64,000 bases of DNA from Paracoccus tibetensis (GTDB lineage Bacteria; Pseudomonadota; Alphaproteobacteria; Rhodobacterales; Rhodobacteraceae). Location: positions 1-64,000 of the forward strand of contig NZ_FMVT01000012.1 of NCBI RefSeq assembly GCF_900102505.1, in the 5' to 3' direction. A program made the translations under genes and the position numbers. This document shows positions 23,098 to 31,736 of this stretch, one piece after another. Position 1 is the stretch's first letter; every line of letters begins with the position of its first letter. The notes beneath the pieces are model-generated. The model was not told the DNA's origin. It made no database searches and saw only the letters and a list, made by a program, of their open reading frames with translations.

Positions 23098-24594
23098 ATG
23101 TTCGAGAACCTTTCCGACCGTTTGGGCGGCGTCTTCGACCGGCTGACGAAGCAGGGCGCCCTGTCCGAGGATGACGTCACCGCCGCCATGCGCGAGGTCC
23201 GTGTCGCCCTGCTGGAAGCCGACGTCTCGCTGCCCGTCGCCCGCAGCTTCGTCAAGTCCGTGACCGCCAAGGCCACCGGCGCCGCCGTGACAAAGTCTGT
23301 CAGCCCCGGCCAGCAGGTCGTCAAGATCGTCCATGACGAGCTCATCCGCGTGCTGCAAGGCGACGATGCCCCCGAGGCGCTGCGCATCGACAACCCGCCC
23401 GCCCCGATCCTGATGGTCGGGTTGCAGGGCTCGGGCAAGACGACGACCACCGCCAAACTCGCCCTGCGCCTGAAGGACCGCGAGAAGAAGCGCGTGCTGA
23501 TGGCCTCGCTCGACACCAACCGCCCCGCGGCGATGGAGCAGCTGGCCATCCTCGGCCAGCAGATCGGCGTCGACACCCTGCCGATTGTGCCGGGACAGAC
23601 CGCCCCCCAGATCGCGCAGCGCGCCAAGACGCAGGCCAGCCTCGGCGGCTATGACGTGGTCCTTCTTGACACCGCCGGCCGCCTCCATATCGACGAAACC
23701 CTGATGTCCGAGGTCCAGCAGGTCCGCGACATCGCCCAACCGCGCGAGACGATCCTGGTCGTCGACGGCCTCACCGGCCAGGACGCGGTGAACGTTGCGA
23801 CCGAGTTCGACGGCAAGGTCGGCATCTCGGGCGTGGTGCTGACCCGCATGGACGGCGACGGCCGCGGCGGCGCAGCACTGTCCATGCGCGCGATCACCGG
23901 CAAGCCGATCCGCTTCGTCGGCCTCGGCGAGAAGATGGACGCGCTGGAGACCTTCGACGCGCAGCGCGTCGCAGGCCGCATCCTCGGCATGGGCGACATC
24001 GTCGCGCTGGTCGAGAAGGCCCAGCAGGTGCTGGAGGTCGAGCAGGCCGAGCGCATGATGAAGCGGTTCCAGAAGGGCCTCTTCAACATGAATGACCTGC
24101 GTGGTCAGCTTGAGCAGATGCAGAAGATGGGCGGCATGCAGTCGGTCATGTCGATGATGCCGGGCATGGCCAAGATGGCCAAGCAGGCGGATGCGGCGGG
24201 CTTCGACGACAAGGCCATCAACCGCCAGATCGCGCTCATCAACTCCATGACGAAGAAGGAGCGGGCCAATCCCGACATGCTGCAGGCCAGCCGCAAGAAG
24301 CGCATCGCGGCCGGCGCGGGCATGGACGTGGCGGACCTGAACAAGCTCCTCAAGATGCAGAAGCAGATGGCCGACACGATGAAGAAGCTCGGCAAGATGG
24401 GCAAGGGCGGGCTGATGAAGCAGGCCATGCGCGCGATGACCGGCAAGGGCGGCGGCCTGCCCGACATGGAGAACATGGACCCCGCGAAACTGGCCGAGGC
24501 GCAGAAGATGCTCTCGGACCCCCGCGGCCTCGGCGGCCAGCTGGGCAAGGCGGGCCTGCCCGGCGGGCTCGGCGGGATGTTCGGGAAGAAGTGA
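23098..24594 (+). CDS. ffh: Signal recognition particle protein Ffh
   Basis: Ffh is the SRP54 GTPase that binds signal sequences and 4.5S RNA and docks with FtsY. The 498-aa protein has the N domain (1-85), G domain with G1 GLQGSGKTTTT at about 102-112, DTAGR, and a C-terminal methionine-rich M domain (KMGGMQSVMSMMPGM). A Gly/Met-rich tail follows (GLGGQLGKAGLPGGLGGMFG). I chose the ATG at 23098 with GAAGGAGG upstream; the longer open frame is leader sequence. Confidence 0.97.
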   Translation: MFENLSDRLGGVFDRLTKQGALSEDDVTAAMREVRVALLEADVSLPVARSFVKSVTAKATGAAVTKSVSPGQQVVKIVHDELIRVLQGDDAPEALRIDNPPAPILMVGLQGSGKTTTTAKLALRLKDREKKRVLMASLDTNRPAAMEQLAILGQQIGVDTLPIVPGQTAPQIAQRAKTQASLGGYDVVLLDTAGRLHIDETLMSEVQQVRDIAQPRETILVVDGLTGQDAVNVATEFDGKVGISGVVLTRMDGDGRGGAALSMRAITGKPIRFVGLGEKMDALETFDAQRVAGRILGMGDIVALVEKAQQVLEVEQAERMMKRFQKGLFNMNDLRGQLEQMQKMGGMQSVMSMMPGMAKMAKQADAAGFDDKAINRQIALINSMTKKERANPDMLQASRKKRIAAGAGMDVADLNKLLKMQKQMADTMKKLGKMGKGGLMKQAMRAMTGKGGGLPDMENMDPAKLAEAQKMLSDPRGLGGQLGKAGLPGGLGGMFGKK

Positions 24595-24595
24595 C

Positions 24596-25132
24596 GTGAC
24601 GGTGGGTCTGGACAGATTGGCGGCCTCGGTGCCGGTCCTCGAGACCGAGCGCCTGATCCTGCGCGCCCCGCGCCTGTCGGATCTGGACGCCATCACCGGC
24701 TTCGTCACCTCGGACCGCGCCGCCTTTGTCGGCGGGCCGGGCAAGCCCTGGGACGGCTGGACCAGCCTCACCTCGCTGATCGGCCATTGGATGATCCGCG
24801 ACTTCGGCTGGTGGATGATGGAGGACCGCGCGACTGGCGCCACGGTCGGCCGCACCGGCATCGGCTTCCACGCGGACTGGCCCGAGCCAGAACTCGGCTG
24901 GCACATCTACGCGGGCTTCGAGGGCCGCGGCCTTGCGCATGAAGCGGCCCTCGCTGCCCGCACCCACGCACACCGCGTCATGGGCCTCGGCCCCGTCATC
25001 TCGCTGATCCACCCCCATAACACCCGCTCGCGGCGTCTCGCCGAACGGATGGGCGCGACGGTGGAATCCGAAACCGTCGTGCGCGAGACGCCCTGCCTCG
25101 TCTACCGCCACCCTGTCGAGGTCCCCGCATGA
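24596..25132 (+). CDS. GNAT-family N-acetyltransferase (RimJ/RimL type)
   Basis: A 178-aa GCN5-related acetyltransferase. It has the RimJ/L-like start LETERLILRAPRLSDLDAIT (residues 15-34), WHIYAGFEGRGLAHEAA (acetyl-CoA site, about 102-118) and HPHNTRSRRLAERMGA at the end. It starts with GTG one base after the ffh stop, so it is translationally linked to ffh. Its substrate, protein or small molecule, cannot be told. Confidence 0.85.
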   Translation: MTVGLDRLAASVPVLETERLILRAPRLSDLDAITGFVTSDRAAFVGGPGKPWDGWTSLTSLIGHWMIRDFGWWMMEDRATGATVGRTGIGFHADWPEPELGWHIYAGFEGRGLAHEAALAARTHAHRVMGLGPVISLIHPHNTRSRRLAERMGATVESETVVRETPCLVYRHPVEVPA

Positions 25133-25153
25133 CCCGAAAAATCGCACGCCGCT

Positions 25154-25195
25154 CGGTGCACGTCCTGTGCCGGAACGGTGCACGAACGGTGCACG
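25154..25195. repeat. Three CGGTGCACG repeats at 22- and 11-bp spacing
   Basis: CGGTGCACG at 25154-25162 recurs inside two perfect tandem 11-mers AACGGTGCACG at 25174-25184 and 25185-25195. GTGCAC is itself palindromic. The sites are phased by about two and one helical turns and lie just upstream of the chorismate mutase gene. This looks like an operator array. Confidence 0.5.
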
Positions 25196-25232
25196 GCGCC
25201 CTTCAGCAAAATCAACCGCTTGGAGAGACAGC

Positions 25233-25529
25233 GTGACGGACCCCGCCACCCGCGCCGCGGCGCTCCTCAAGGACCACCGCGCCAGCATCGACCGGCTGGA
25301 CGCGATCCTCGTCTACACCTTGGCCGAGCGGTTCAAGCACACCCAATCCGTCGGCCGCCTCAAGGCCGACCACGACCTTCCTCCGTCCGACCCGGCCCGC
25401 GAAGCGAGCCAAATCGAGCGGCTGGAACGCCTCGCGCGCGAGGCCGATCTCGACCCGGAATTCGCGCGCAAATTCCTGAACTTCGTGATCGCCGAGGTTA
25501 TCCGGCACCACGAGCAATACCAGTCCTGA
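25233..25529 (+). CDS. Chorismate mutase, AroQ type (first copy)
   Basis: A 98-aa single-domain AroQ-fold chorismate mutase, converting chorismate to prephenate for Phe/Tyr synthesis. Helix 1 carries [20 protein letters not shown] and the following loop keeps the lysine in [22 protein letters not shown] matches helix 2. The start is GTG at 25233, with GGAGAGA upstream. It lies in the conserved ffh-CM-rpsP order. A second, distinct AroQ gene is at 59823. Confidence 0.86.
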   Translation: MTDPATRAAALLKDHRASIDRLDAILVYTLAERFKHTQSVGRLKADHDLPPSDPAREASQIERLERLAREADLDPEFARKFLNFVIAEVIRHHEQYQS

Positions 25530-25567
25530 GGGTCCGCCCTCACCGCCATTCACAAGGAGATACCGCA

Positions 25568-25924
25568 ATGGCCATGAAGATCCGCCTCGCCCGTGGTGGC
25601 AGCAAGAAGCGCCCCCACTACGCCATCGTCGCCTCGGATTCGCGCATGCCGCGCGACGGCCGCTTCATCGAGAAGCTGGGCACCTACAACCCGCTGCTCG
25701 CCAAGGACAGCGAGGACCGCGTGAAGATGGACATCGAGCGCGTCCAGTACTGGCTGGGCGAAGGCGCGCAGCCGACCGACCGCGTCGCCCGCTTCTTGGA
25801 AGCTGCCGGCGTGAAGGAAAAATCCGAGCGCGCCAACATGAAGAAGGCCGAGCCGGGCAAGAAAGCCAAGGCCCGCGCCGAAGAGCGCGCCAAGAAGGCC
25901 GCCGCGCCGGCCGACGCCGAATAA
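25568..25924 (+). CDS. rpsP: 30S ribosomal protein S16
   Basis: Ribosomal protein bS16, needed for assembly of the 30S body. The 118-aa sequence has [20 protein letters not shown] at the start and [11 protein letters not shown] in the core. A long lysine/alanine-rich tail (about residues 85-118) is typical of alphaproteobacteria. AAGGAG precedes the ATG. First of the classical rpsP-rimM-trmD-rplS set. Confidence 0.98.
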   Translation: MAMKIRLARGGSKKRPHYAIVASDSRMPRDGRFIEKLGTYNPLLAKDSEDRVKMDIERVQYWLGEGAQPTDRVARFLEAAGVKEKSERANMKKAEPGKKAKARAEERAKKAAAPADAE

Positions 25925-25931
25925 GCCACAT

Positions 25932-25954
25932 GGCCCGGCAGTCCCTGCCGGGCC
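25932..25954 (+). terminator. Hairpin between rpsP and rimM (partial terminator or processing site)
   Basis: A perfect 10-bp stem GGCCCGGCAG-TCC-CTGCCGGGCC followed by GTTCCTCC, 7 bases after rpsP. Since rimM-trmD-rplS follow on the same strand, it probably lowers their expression relative to S16. Confidence 0.55.
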
Positions 25955-25991
25955 GTTCCTCCTCTGCTGGCCTCAACTGCTGGAACGCCTC

Positions 25992-26501
25992 ATGACGGAC
26001 AAGATCTGTGTCGGCGCGATCGCCGGGGCCTTCGGGGTCCATGGCGAGGTCCGGCTGAAAAGCTTCTGCACCGAGCCCTCGGACATCGCCGAATACGGCC
26101 CCCTCACGACCGAGGACGGCGGGCGCAGCTTCACCATCCGCCTGACCCGCCCCGTGACCGGCGGCATCGGTGCGCGCATCGGCGGTGTCGCGACCCGCGA
26201 AGAGGCCGAGGCGTTGAAGGGCACGACCCTCTGGGCGCCGCGGTCCGTGCTGCCCTCGCTGCCCGATGACGAATTCTACCATGCCGACCTGATCGGGCTC
26301 ACCGTCGTCGATCCCGGCGGCGCGACGCTTGGGCGCGTGCGGGCGATCTACGACCACGGCGCGGGCGACATCCTCGAGGTCGTCGGCGGCGCGCAGCTCC
26401 TGCTTCTGCCCTTCACCCGCGCCGTCGTCCCGACGATCGACCTCGGCGCCGGCCGCATCATCGCCGATCCGCCCGGCGAGGGCGTGGCCGACGATGACTG
26501 A
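25992..26501 (+). CDS. rimM: Ribosome maturation factor RimM
   Basis: RimM binds S19 and helps mature the 30S head. The 169-aa protein shows [20 protein letters not shown] (residues 6-25), an RimM N-terminal beta barrel, and a PRC-barrel C-terminal half ([34 protein letters not shown]). It overlaps the trmD start by 8 bases. Confidence 0.96.
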   Translation: MTDKICVGAIAGAFGVHGEVRLKSFCTEPSDIAEYGPLTTEDGGRSFTIRLTRPVTGGIGARIGGVATREEAEALKGTTLWAPRSVLPSLPDDEFYHADLIGLTVVDPGGATLGRVRAIYDHGAGDILEVVGGAQLLLLPFTRAVVPTIDLGAGRIIADPPGEGVADDD

Positions 26502-27357
26502 GCCGAAGTCCCACGGCCGCCTGCAGGTCCGCCCCAGCCTGAAGCCGCGCGAGCTGATGGCCGAGCCGCAGGTTGCGGGCGCCTGGACCGCACGGATCGT
26601 GACCCTGTTCCCCGAGGCCTTTCCCGGCATCCTCGGCCTGTCGCTGACCGGCAAGGCGCTGGCGCAGGGGCTGTGGAACCTGCAGACCATCCCTCTGCGC
26701 GAGCATGGCATCGGCCGGCACCGCAACGTGGACGACACGCCCGCGGGCGGCGGCGCCGGCATGGTCATCCGCCCGGACGTGCTGGATGCGGCCCTGCGCG
26801 CGGTGGGCCCCGGCCTGCCGGTGATCTACATGTCGCCGCGCGGCAAGCCCCTGACGCAGGCCCGTGCCCGCGCGCTGGCGCAGGGGCCGGGCGTCACCCT
26901 GATCTGCGGCCGCTTCGAGGGGGTGGACCAGCGCGTCCTCGACGCCCATGCCATCGAAGAGATCAGCATCGGCGACTACGTCCTGACCGGCGGAGAGATC
27001 GCGGCTCAGGTCTTGATCGACGCGACGGTCCGGCTTATACCGCGCGTGCTGGGGAATCAGGACTCTCTGGCCGAGGAATCCTTTTCCATCGGCAACAGGG
27101 GCCTTCTGGAAGCTCCCCAGTTCACGAAGCCCGCCCTCTGGGACGGCCGCGAGATCCCGCCGGTTCTTCTGTCGGGCAATCACGCGGCCATTGCCGCATG
27201 GCGGGCCAGTGAGGCCGAAAGGCTGACCAAGGAACGCCGCCCCGACCTGTGGCGGGCATACCAGGACGGTATGGACCCGGCAAAGGACCGACAGCTCTCG
27301 GGCGCATCAGACCAATCGCGGAGCCACCGCGAGCATCACAAGGATCCAGAGCGATGA
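26494..27357 (+). CDS. trmD: tRNA (guanine-37-N1)-methyltransferase
   Basis: TrmD methylates N1 of G37 in tRNAs and prevents frameshifting. The 287-aa SPOUT protein has [20 protein letters not shown], the [16 protein letters not shown] loop, and the knotted SAM site SPRGKPLTQ...[10 protein letters not shown]...[13 protein letters not shown]. Residues 1-25 are a non-conserved extension. If the true start is a later ATG (residue 22, MAEPQ), the rimM overlap disappears. The stop overlaps the rplS start as ATGA. Confidence 0.96.
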   Translation: MTEPKSHGRLQVRPSLKPRELMAEPQVAGAWTARIVTLFPEAFPGILGLSLTGKALAQGLWNLQTIPLREHGIGRHRNVDDTPAGGGAGMVIRPDVLDAALRAVGPGLPVIYMSPRGKPLTQARARALAQGPGVTLICGRFEGVDQRVLDAHAIEEISIGDYVLTGGEIAAQVLIDATVRLIPRVLGNQDSLAEESFSIGNRGLLEAPQFTKPALWDGREIPPVLLSGNHAAIAAWRASEAERLTKERRPDLWRAYQDGMDPAKDRQLSGASDQSRSHREHHKDPER

Positions 27358-27737
27358 ACCTGATCGCAGAACTCGAAGCCGAGCAGATCGCCCAGCTCGG
27401 CAAGACCATCCCGGACTTCAAGGCCGGCGACACCATCCGCGTTGGCTACAAGGTGACCGAGGGCACCCGGTCGCGCGTGCAGAACTACGAAGGCGTCTGC
27501 ATCGCACGCAAGGGCGGCAGCGGCATCGCGGCCAGCTTCACGGTCCGCAAGATCAGCTTCGGCGAGGGCGTGGAGCGCGTGTTCCCCCTCTATTCGACCA
27601 ACATCGATTCGATCGAGGTCGTGCGCCGCGGCAAGGTCCGTCGCGCCAAGCTGTATTACCTGCGCGACCGTCGCGGCAAATCGGCCCGTATCGCTGAAAA
27701 GACCAATTACCGTCCCCAAGCGGACGCGAAAGCCTGA
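27354..27737 (+). CDS. rplS: 50S ribosomal protein L19
   Basis: Ribosomal protein bL19, at the subunit interface. The 127-aa sequence shows [20 protein letters not shown], the [20 protein letters not shown] block, and [15 protein letters not shown] near the C-terminus. The ATG overlaps the trmD stop by four bases. Confidence 0.98.
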   Translation: MNLIAELEAEQIAQLGKTIPDFKAGDTIRVGYKVTEGTRSRVQNYEGVCIARKGGSGIAASFTVRKISFGEGVERVFPLYSTNIDSIEVVRRGKVRRAKLYYLRDRRGKSARIAEKTNYRPQADAKA

Positions 27738-27751
27738 GACGAGGTCACCCG

Positions 27752-27973
27752 ATGAAAAAAGACATCCACCCCGACTACCACATGATCGAGGTCAAGATGA
27801 CCGACGGGACGCTCTATCAGACCCGTTCGACCTGGGGCAAGGAAGGCGACAGCATGTCGCTGGACATCGACCCGACCTCGCACCCCGCCTGGACCGGCGG
27901 CTCCACGAAGCTGATGGACGCCGGCGGCCGTGTGACGAAGTTCAAGTCGAAATACGCCGGCCTCGGCTTCTGA
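27752..27973 (+). CDS. rpmE: 50S ribosomal protein L31, zinc-free type
   Basis: Ribosomal protein bL31 of 73 aa. It starts [20 protein letters not shown] and ends [16 protein letters not shown]. The zinc-binding CxxC motif of one L31 class is missing, so this is the cysteine-free form. It follows rplS after 14 bases, likely on the same transcript, and is followed by a hairpin at 28000. Confidence 0.95.
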   Translation: MKKDIHPDYHMIEVKMTDGTLYQTRSTWGKEGDSMSLDIDPTSHPAWTGGSTKLMDAGGRVTKFKSKYAGLGF

Positions 27974-27999
27974 GCCGGACGGACAGCACGACATTGCAG

Positions 28000-28024
28000 C
28001 GCCGCTCCCTCGGGGGCGGCGTTC
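28000..28024 (+). terminator. Terminator between rpmE and the converging small gene
   Basis: A 9-bp stem CGCCGCTCC-CTCG-GGGGCGGCG (one G-U pair) followed by TTCT. It lies between convergent genes and may serve both directions. Confidence 0.55.
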
Positions 28025-28028
28025 TGCG

Positions 28029-28235
28029 TCAGGCCTTCACCTCGCGGGTGTCGACCTGGCGGCATTTCCAATGCGTCACCATCTCGCCCGGATGGGTGTC
28101 GATCCATTTTGCCAGCTCGGCCTGACCCTGCATCAGGCAGGTCATCACGCCGACATCGGCGGTGTAGAGAAGGCTGCGGTCGCGGCATTCTTCCGGCGCG
28201 GCGGCAAGGCAGGTGACGAAGAGCAACTCGATCAT
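28029..28235 (-). CDS. Small four-cysteine protein, paralogue B
   Basis: A 68-aa protein I cannot assign to a characterised family. It starts MIELLFVTCL, has cysteines at residues 9, 17, 33 and 58, and ends with the HPGExVxxWKC block. Roughly half its residues, including all four cysteines, match the neighbour at 28395-28601 without gaps, so the pair arose by tandem duplication. The short apolar N-terminus is not a clear signal peptide. GAGGTG precedes the ATG. A PhaR-type site lies about 40 bases upstream. Confidence 0.72.
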   Translation of the reverse strand: MIELLFVTCLAAAPEECRDRSLLYTADVGVMTCLMQGQAELAKWIDTHPGEMVTHWKCRQVDTREVKA

Positions 28236-28274
28236 GGCACACCTCGTTAAGGAACGCCTTGATCATGACCCCCA

Positions 28275-28289
28275 TGCTGCAATGCAGCA
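28275..28289. promoter_or_regulatory. PhaR-type site TGCTGCAATGCAGCA
   Basis: A perfect dyad (TGCTGC-AAT-GCAGCA) containing CTGC-N3-GCAG. This core is reported as the binding motif of PhaR, the polyhydroxyalkanoate-responsive repressor of phasin genes in Paracoccus and Rhodobacter. It lies 40-54 bases before the paralogue B start. Confidence 0.5.
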
Positions 28290-28337
28290 AAGAATTCGAA
28301 TGTGCCTGCACTGGCTTCTGAGCCCTCTGCATGCGCC

Positions 28338-28365
28338 AAAGGCACCGTCGGGGCGCAGTGCCTTT
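28338..28365 (-). terminator. Hairpin downstream of paralogue A
   Basis: AAAGGCAC and GTGCCTTT form a perfect 8-bp stem around a 12-base loop, about 30 bases beyond the stop of the gene at 28395. No clear T tract follows. Confidence 0.35.
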
Positions 28366-28376
28366 CTGCGCTGCAG
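28366..28376. promoter_or_regulatory. Second PhaR-type site CTGC-GCT-GCAG
   Basis: A second CTGC-N3-GCAG core 90 bases from the first, inside the same 159-bp spacer between the two paralogous small genes. Confidence 0.35.
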
Positions 28377-28394
28377 CAACTTGACGCGCGGCGC

Positions 28395-28601
28395 TCAGGC
28401 CCGGCGCTCGCCCTCGCCGGCATAGCGGCATTTCCACTGCTGGACGCGCTCGCCGGGATGGGTCTCGACCCATTGCGCCAGCTCGTTCTGGCCGCGCAGC
28501 ATGCAGCTGAACAGCCCGTTGCGCTCTTCGAAGAGCAGGCTGTGGTCCTTGCACACCTCGGGCTGGCCGATGAGGCAGGTCACGAAAAACAATTCGATCA
28601 T
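28395..28601 (-). CDS. Small four-cysteine protein, paralogue A
   Basis: The upstream member of a tandem pair, also 68 aa. It starts MIELFFVTCLIGQPEVC, has cysteines at 9, 17, 33 and 58, and ends THPGERVQQWKC plus a short charged tail. No known domain is recognised. Conserved cysteine spacing in two diverged copies suggests disulfides or metal binding. GGAGGC precedes the start. It is divergent from the RecD-like helicase gene with about 100 bases between. Confidence 0.75.
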   Translation of the reverse strand: MIELFFVTCLIGQPEVCKDHSLLFEERNGLFSCMLRGQNELAQWVETHPGERVQQWKCRYAGEGERRA

Positions 28602-28702
28602 CTTGTGCCTCCATCGGCGCGAACATTGTTAACACGCGCGAGCGGGGCAAAGAGTTGCATGGGCAGGCGCCGCCCCTTCGCTTTCCCGCCACGACGAGCT
28701 AG

Positions 28703-30244
28703 ATGGGGGCGATGACATCCAGCGCCGCCGTCCCCACCCTTTCTCCCGATCAGGCGGATGCCTGGGACAGCCTGGCCGAGACCTTCGGGGCCGCCGGCAT
28801 CGACATCATCGCCGAGGAGCTGCACCCGCCCGTCGAGGGCAAGGGCCGCGTGATGGCGGTGATCGGCAAGGCGGGCTCGGGCAAGACGCTGATGCTGTCG
28901 CAGATCACCAAGGCGCTGCTCGGCGCCGGTGTCGAGCTGATCAGCCCGGACTGGGAAGGCAAGCGCCGCAAGGACCGGCGCAGCGTCGCGGTGCTGGCGC
29001 CGACGAACAAGGCCGCCTTCGTTCTGAGGATGCGCGGCGTGCCGGCGACGACGATCCACCGCATCCTCTACAGCCCGGTCTACGATCCGGATTACGAGAA
29101 GATCGCCGAGTGGCTGACCGGCACCGGCGAGCGGCCGACGGTCGAGGGGCTGCCGGACCCGGCGCTGGACCGGGCTCACGCCTTCTACCAGCAGAACGCC
29201 TCGATCCCCGGCGCGCTGGCGGCGGCGGGGCTGCGCGGCTCGGACTTCATCCGGGGCTGGAAGCGGCGCGAGGAGGGGCTGGATGTCGGGCTGATCGACG
29301 AGGCCTCGATGCTGGACGAGAAGCAGCTGGAGGATCTGCGCGAGATCTTTCCGGTGCTGGTCCTCTTCGGCGATCCGGCGCAGCTGGCGCCGGTCGGCCA
29401 ATCGGGCGAAATGGTCTTCGACAAGCTGCCCGCCCCGCAGCGCCTGATGCTGAGCCGCATCCACCGGCAGTCGGATGACAGCCCGATCCTGGACCTGGCC
29501 CATGCGCTGGCCGACGATCGGCTGAGTTTCGAGGATTTCGAGAGCATGATCCGCCAGGCGGCGCGCCGCGACGACCGCGTGGTCTGGGCCGAGCGGGTCG
29601 AGAGCGACCTGATGGCCCGCAGCCCGGTCCTCGTCTGGCGCAACGCGACGCGCATCCGGCTGATCCACGCCTTCCGCACCGCCTTCGGCGCGCCCGGCGA
29701 CGCGCTGCTGCCGGGCGAGCCGCTGATCTGCGACGGGCTGGAGCTGCCGCTGAAGCACCGCAAGAAGCGGATCGACCTGGAGGCGCGCGGCCTCATCAAG
29801 GGGGCGCAGGTCGTCTATCTGGGGCCGGGGCGCAAGCCCGGCTTCTCGCGCCTGCACGTGATCGGGGCCGAGGACCCGCGCCTCTCGGCCGCCTCGATCG
29901 TGAAGATCGAGATGCCGGATGCCGAGGAGCCCTTCATCCCCTATGCCGCGCGCATGGGCGCGGCCTTCCTGCACGGCGCGGCGGTGACGATCCACAAGGC
30001 GCAGGGCAGCCAGTGGCCCGCGGTGCAGGTCTTCGGCCCCGACATCAGCGCCGCCGCCTGGTCAAACCGGAACGAGGCGGGCATTCCGCTGTGGAAGCGC
30101 CTTGCCTATGTGGCCATCACGCGGGCGCAGGAGCGGCTGCTCTGGGTGACCAAGGCGCGGCTGGCCCGCCCGTCGGCGCCGCTGCATGTCGAGGATCTGG
30201 ACGCGGTCGCGGCGCCCTTGGCGCTGGAGAGCGGCGAGGAGTGA
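28703..30244 (+). CDS. RecD-like superfamily 1 ATP-dependent helicase
   Basis: A 513-aa SF1B-type helicase of the RecD2/TraA-like group. Motif I is VIGKAGSGKTLML near residues 53-65, motif Ia APTNKAAF, motif II LIDEAS at about 196-201, and motif III FGDPAQLAPVG. The C-terminal UvrD_C_2-like segment carries VTIHKAQGSQWPAVQVFG and YVAITRAQERLLWV. No nuclease domain or RecBC partner is nearby. Its likely role is DNA processing in repair, but the precise task is unknown. ATG 28712 is an alternative start. Confidence 0.87.
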   Translation: MGAMTSSAAVPTLSPDQADAWDSLAETFGAAGIDIIAEELHPPVEGKGRVMAVIGKAGSGKTLMLSQITKALLGAGVELISPDWEGKRRKDRRSVAVLAPTNKAAFVLRMRGVPATTIHRILYSPVYDPDYEKIAEWLTGTGERPTVEGLPDPALDRAHAFYQQNASIPGALAAAGLRGSDFIRGWKRREEGLDVGLIDEASMLDEKQLEDLREIFPVLVLFGDPAQLAPVGQSGEMVFDKLPAPQRLMLSRIHRQSDDSPILDLAHALADDRLSFEDFESMIRQAARRDDRVVWAERVESDLMARSPVLVWRNATRIRLIHAFRTAFGAPGDALLPGEPLICDGLELPLKHRKKRIDLEARGLIKGAQVVYLGPGRKPGFSRLHVIGAEDPRLSAASIVKIEMPDAEEPFIPYAARMGAAFLHGAAVTIHKAQGSQWPAVQVFGPDISAAAWSNRNEAGIPLWKRLAYVAITRAQERLLWVTKARLARPSAPLHVEDLDAVAAPLALESGEE

Positions 30245-30260
30245 TCTGCGTCCCGCGACG

Positions 30261-30317
30261 GCCGGGGGCGCTTCGCCCCCCGGACCCCCCGAGGATATTG
30301 GCAGACCAAAGCAGGGA
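30261..30317 (-). repeat. Dispersed 3'-end intergenic element, copy 2
   Basis: Read from the ecsC stop outward, the sequence is TCCCTGCTTTGGTCTGCCAA, then TATCCTCGGGGGG, then a GC-rich hairpin (CGCCCCC/GGGGGCG, 30262-30283). It fills the gap between the convergent helicase and EcsC genes and probably terminates transcription for both. Related copies are at 4300-4332 and 60995-61058. Confidence 0.55.
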
Positions 30318-31079
30318 TCAGGCGCGGCGGAGTGCCAGTTGCAGCGCCTCGGCCAAGGCCTCGCGCGGCAGGCCGGTTTCGCGCGCGAGGCGCAGCAGGC
30401 CGAAATGGACGCGCGCCAGTTCCTGGTAGTAGCGGGTGAAGGCGTAGTTCAGCGAGGCGCCGGCGAGGGCGCCGATGACCGGGGCGGACTGGACGGCGAG
30501 CTTCTGGCCCATCACCATCGACAGGCGCGGCGCCATGGTGCCGATGAGGCCCTGGATCCCCGAGCCGGCGATGGGCAGGCGCGCGGTGCCAAGGCCCGGT
30601 TCGGTCTCTTCTGGGACCGGTCCGGCGGCGGCGAAGATGCGCAGGCATTCGAGGCGCACCGCCTCGTCTTCGGGCTCGAAGCCGTGCTCCTCGGCGATCT
30701 CCAGCATGGCGCGCAGGAGGAGCGAGATCATGACCGGCAGCTCGGCCAGCGCGCCGGCGAGGCCGGCGGCGCCCCCCGCCGCCCCCGTGGCGGCGAGGCC
30801 GAGCCGGTTGAACCAGTCGCCGCGCGGGCGCAGGATGCGGCGGCTGGTGCCGGCGGCGGAAAAGGCACGGCTCAGCCCGGCCCGCGTCGCCCAGTCCAGC
30901 TGCGCCCGCCAACCGGCCGGCAGGCGGGCCAGCAGCCGCTCTCCGGACAGGCCGAGGCGGCCGAGTGTCTTCATGACCGGGCCGGCGGCCTCGGCTTGGC
31001 GCCGGGCCAGCCGCTCGACCTGCGCCAGGATGCCGGGGTCGGTGATGGGCGGCAGGATCAGCGGGCGTGGGTCTGGCAT
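30318..31079 (-). CDS. EcsC family protein
   Basis: A 253-aa protein resembling EcsC. B. subtilis EcsC is encoded beside an ABC transporter and its biochemical role is not established. Visible features are a charged N-terminal helix (DPGILAQVERLARRQAEAAG), a glycine/alanine-rich central segment that may insert in or contact membrane (LAATGAAGGAAGLAGALAEL, about 118-137), and the C-terminal block SLNYAFTRYYQELARVHFGL. The stop codon abuts a dispersed repeat. The GNAT gene upstream ends 7 bases before, so the two are co-transcribed. Confidence 0.78.
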   Translation of the reverse strand: MPDPRPLILPPITDPGILAQVERLARRQAEAAGPVMKTLGRLGLSGERLLARLPAGWRAQLDWATRAGLSRAFSAAGTSRRILRPRGDWFNRLGLAATGAAGGAAGLAGALAELPVMISLLLRAMLEIAEEHGFEPEDEAVRLECLRIFAAAGPVPEETEPGLGTARLPIAGSGIQGLIGTMAPRLSMVMGQKLAVQSAPVIGALAGASLNYAFTRYYQELARVHFGLLRLARETGLPREALAEALQLALRRA

Positions 31080-31086
31080 GAGGCTC

Positions 31087-31626
31087 TCAGGGTTCGGGGA
31101 TGGTGACGCATTCGCCGGCGGGAGCCGCGCGGCGGGCATCCTCGGGCGCCCGCTCGACCTCGCCCCCCACGCCAACCCATGCGCCCGCCACCAGTTCCAG
31201 CCCGAGGACGCGGTCGGGATTCGTCGGCGGCGGCATCTCGACGTCCTCGAGCTTGGCAAAGCCGAAGCGGTTGTAATAGGGCGCGTCTCCGACCAGCAGC
31301 ACCCGGCTCCAGCCCAGATCGCGCGCGCGGGCGAGGCTGTCGCGCATCAGCAGCGCCCCCAGCCCCTCGCCCTGCGCCGTCGGGTGGACGGCGATGGGGC
31401 CGAGCAGCAGCACCGGCTGGTCCGCCACGCGCACCGGCCAGTAGCGGATCGCCGCCTTCAGGATGCCGTCCTCGCTGCGCAGCACGAGGCAGAGCGGGGC
31501 GACCCGCGCCACCCCCTCGCGCAGGCGGTAGGAGGACAGCGCCGTCCGCCCCGGCGCGAAGCAGAGGTCGTAGAGCGCCTCGACCTCGGGCTCGTCGGCA
31601 GGGGTCTCGGGGCAGATCTCGGCCAT
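31087..31626 (-). CDS. GNAT-family N-acetyltransferase (YhbS-like)
   Basis: A 179-aa acetyltransferase with the acetyl-CoA binding motif [20 protein letters not shown] (about residues 85-104), preceded by [12 protein letters not shown]. The closing [20 protein letters not shown] is typical of YhbS/COG3153 proteins. Substrate unknown. It precedes ecsC by 7 bases on the same strand. Confidence 0.88.
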   Translation of the reverse strand: MAEICPETPADEPEVEALYDLCFAPGRTALSSYRLREGVARVAPLCLVLRSEDGILKAAIRYWPVRVADQPVLLLGPIAVHPTAQGEGLGALLMRDSLARARDLGWSRVLLVGDAPYYNRFGFAKLEDVEMPPPTNPDRVLGLELVAGAWVGVGGEVERAPEDARRAAPAGECVTIPEP

Positions 31627-31736
31627 GCGCGTCCTCGTTTTTCGCGGCCCTTATCATGGGTCCGCCGCAGGGGGAACATTGCACGCCCTGAAAAGCGGTG
31701 GCAGATTGCGCGCGCATGACATTCAGGAGGCCGTCC

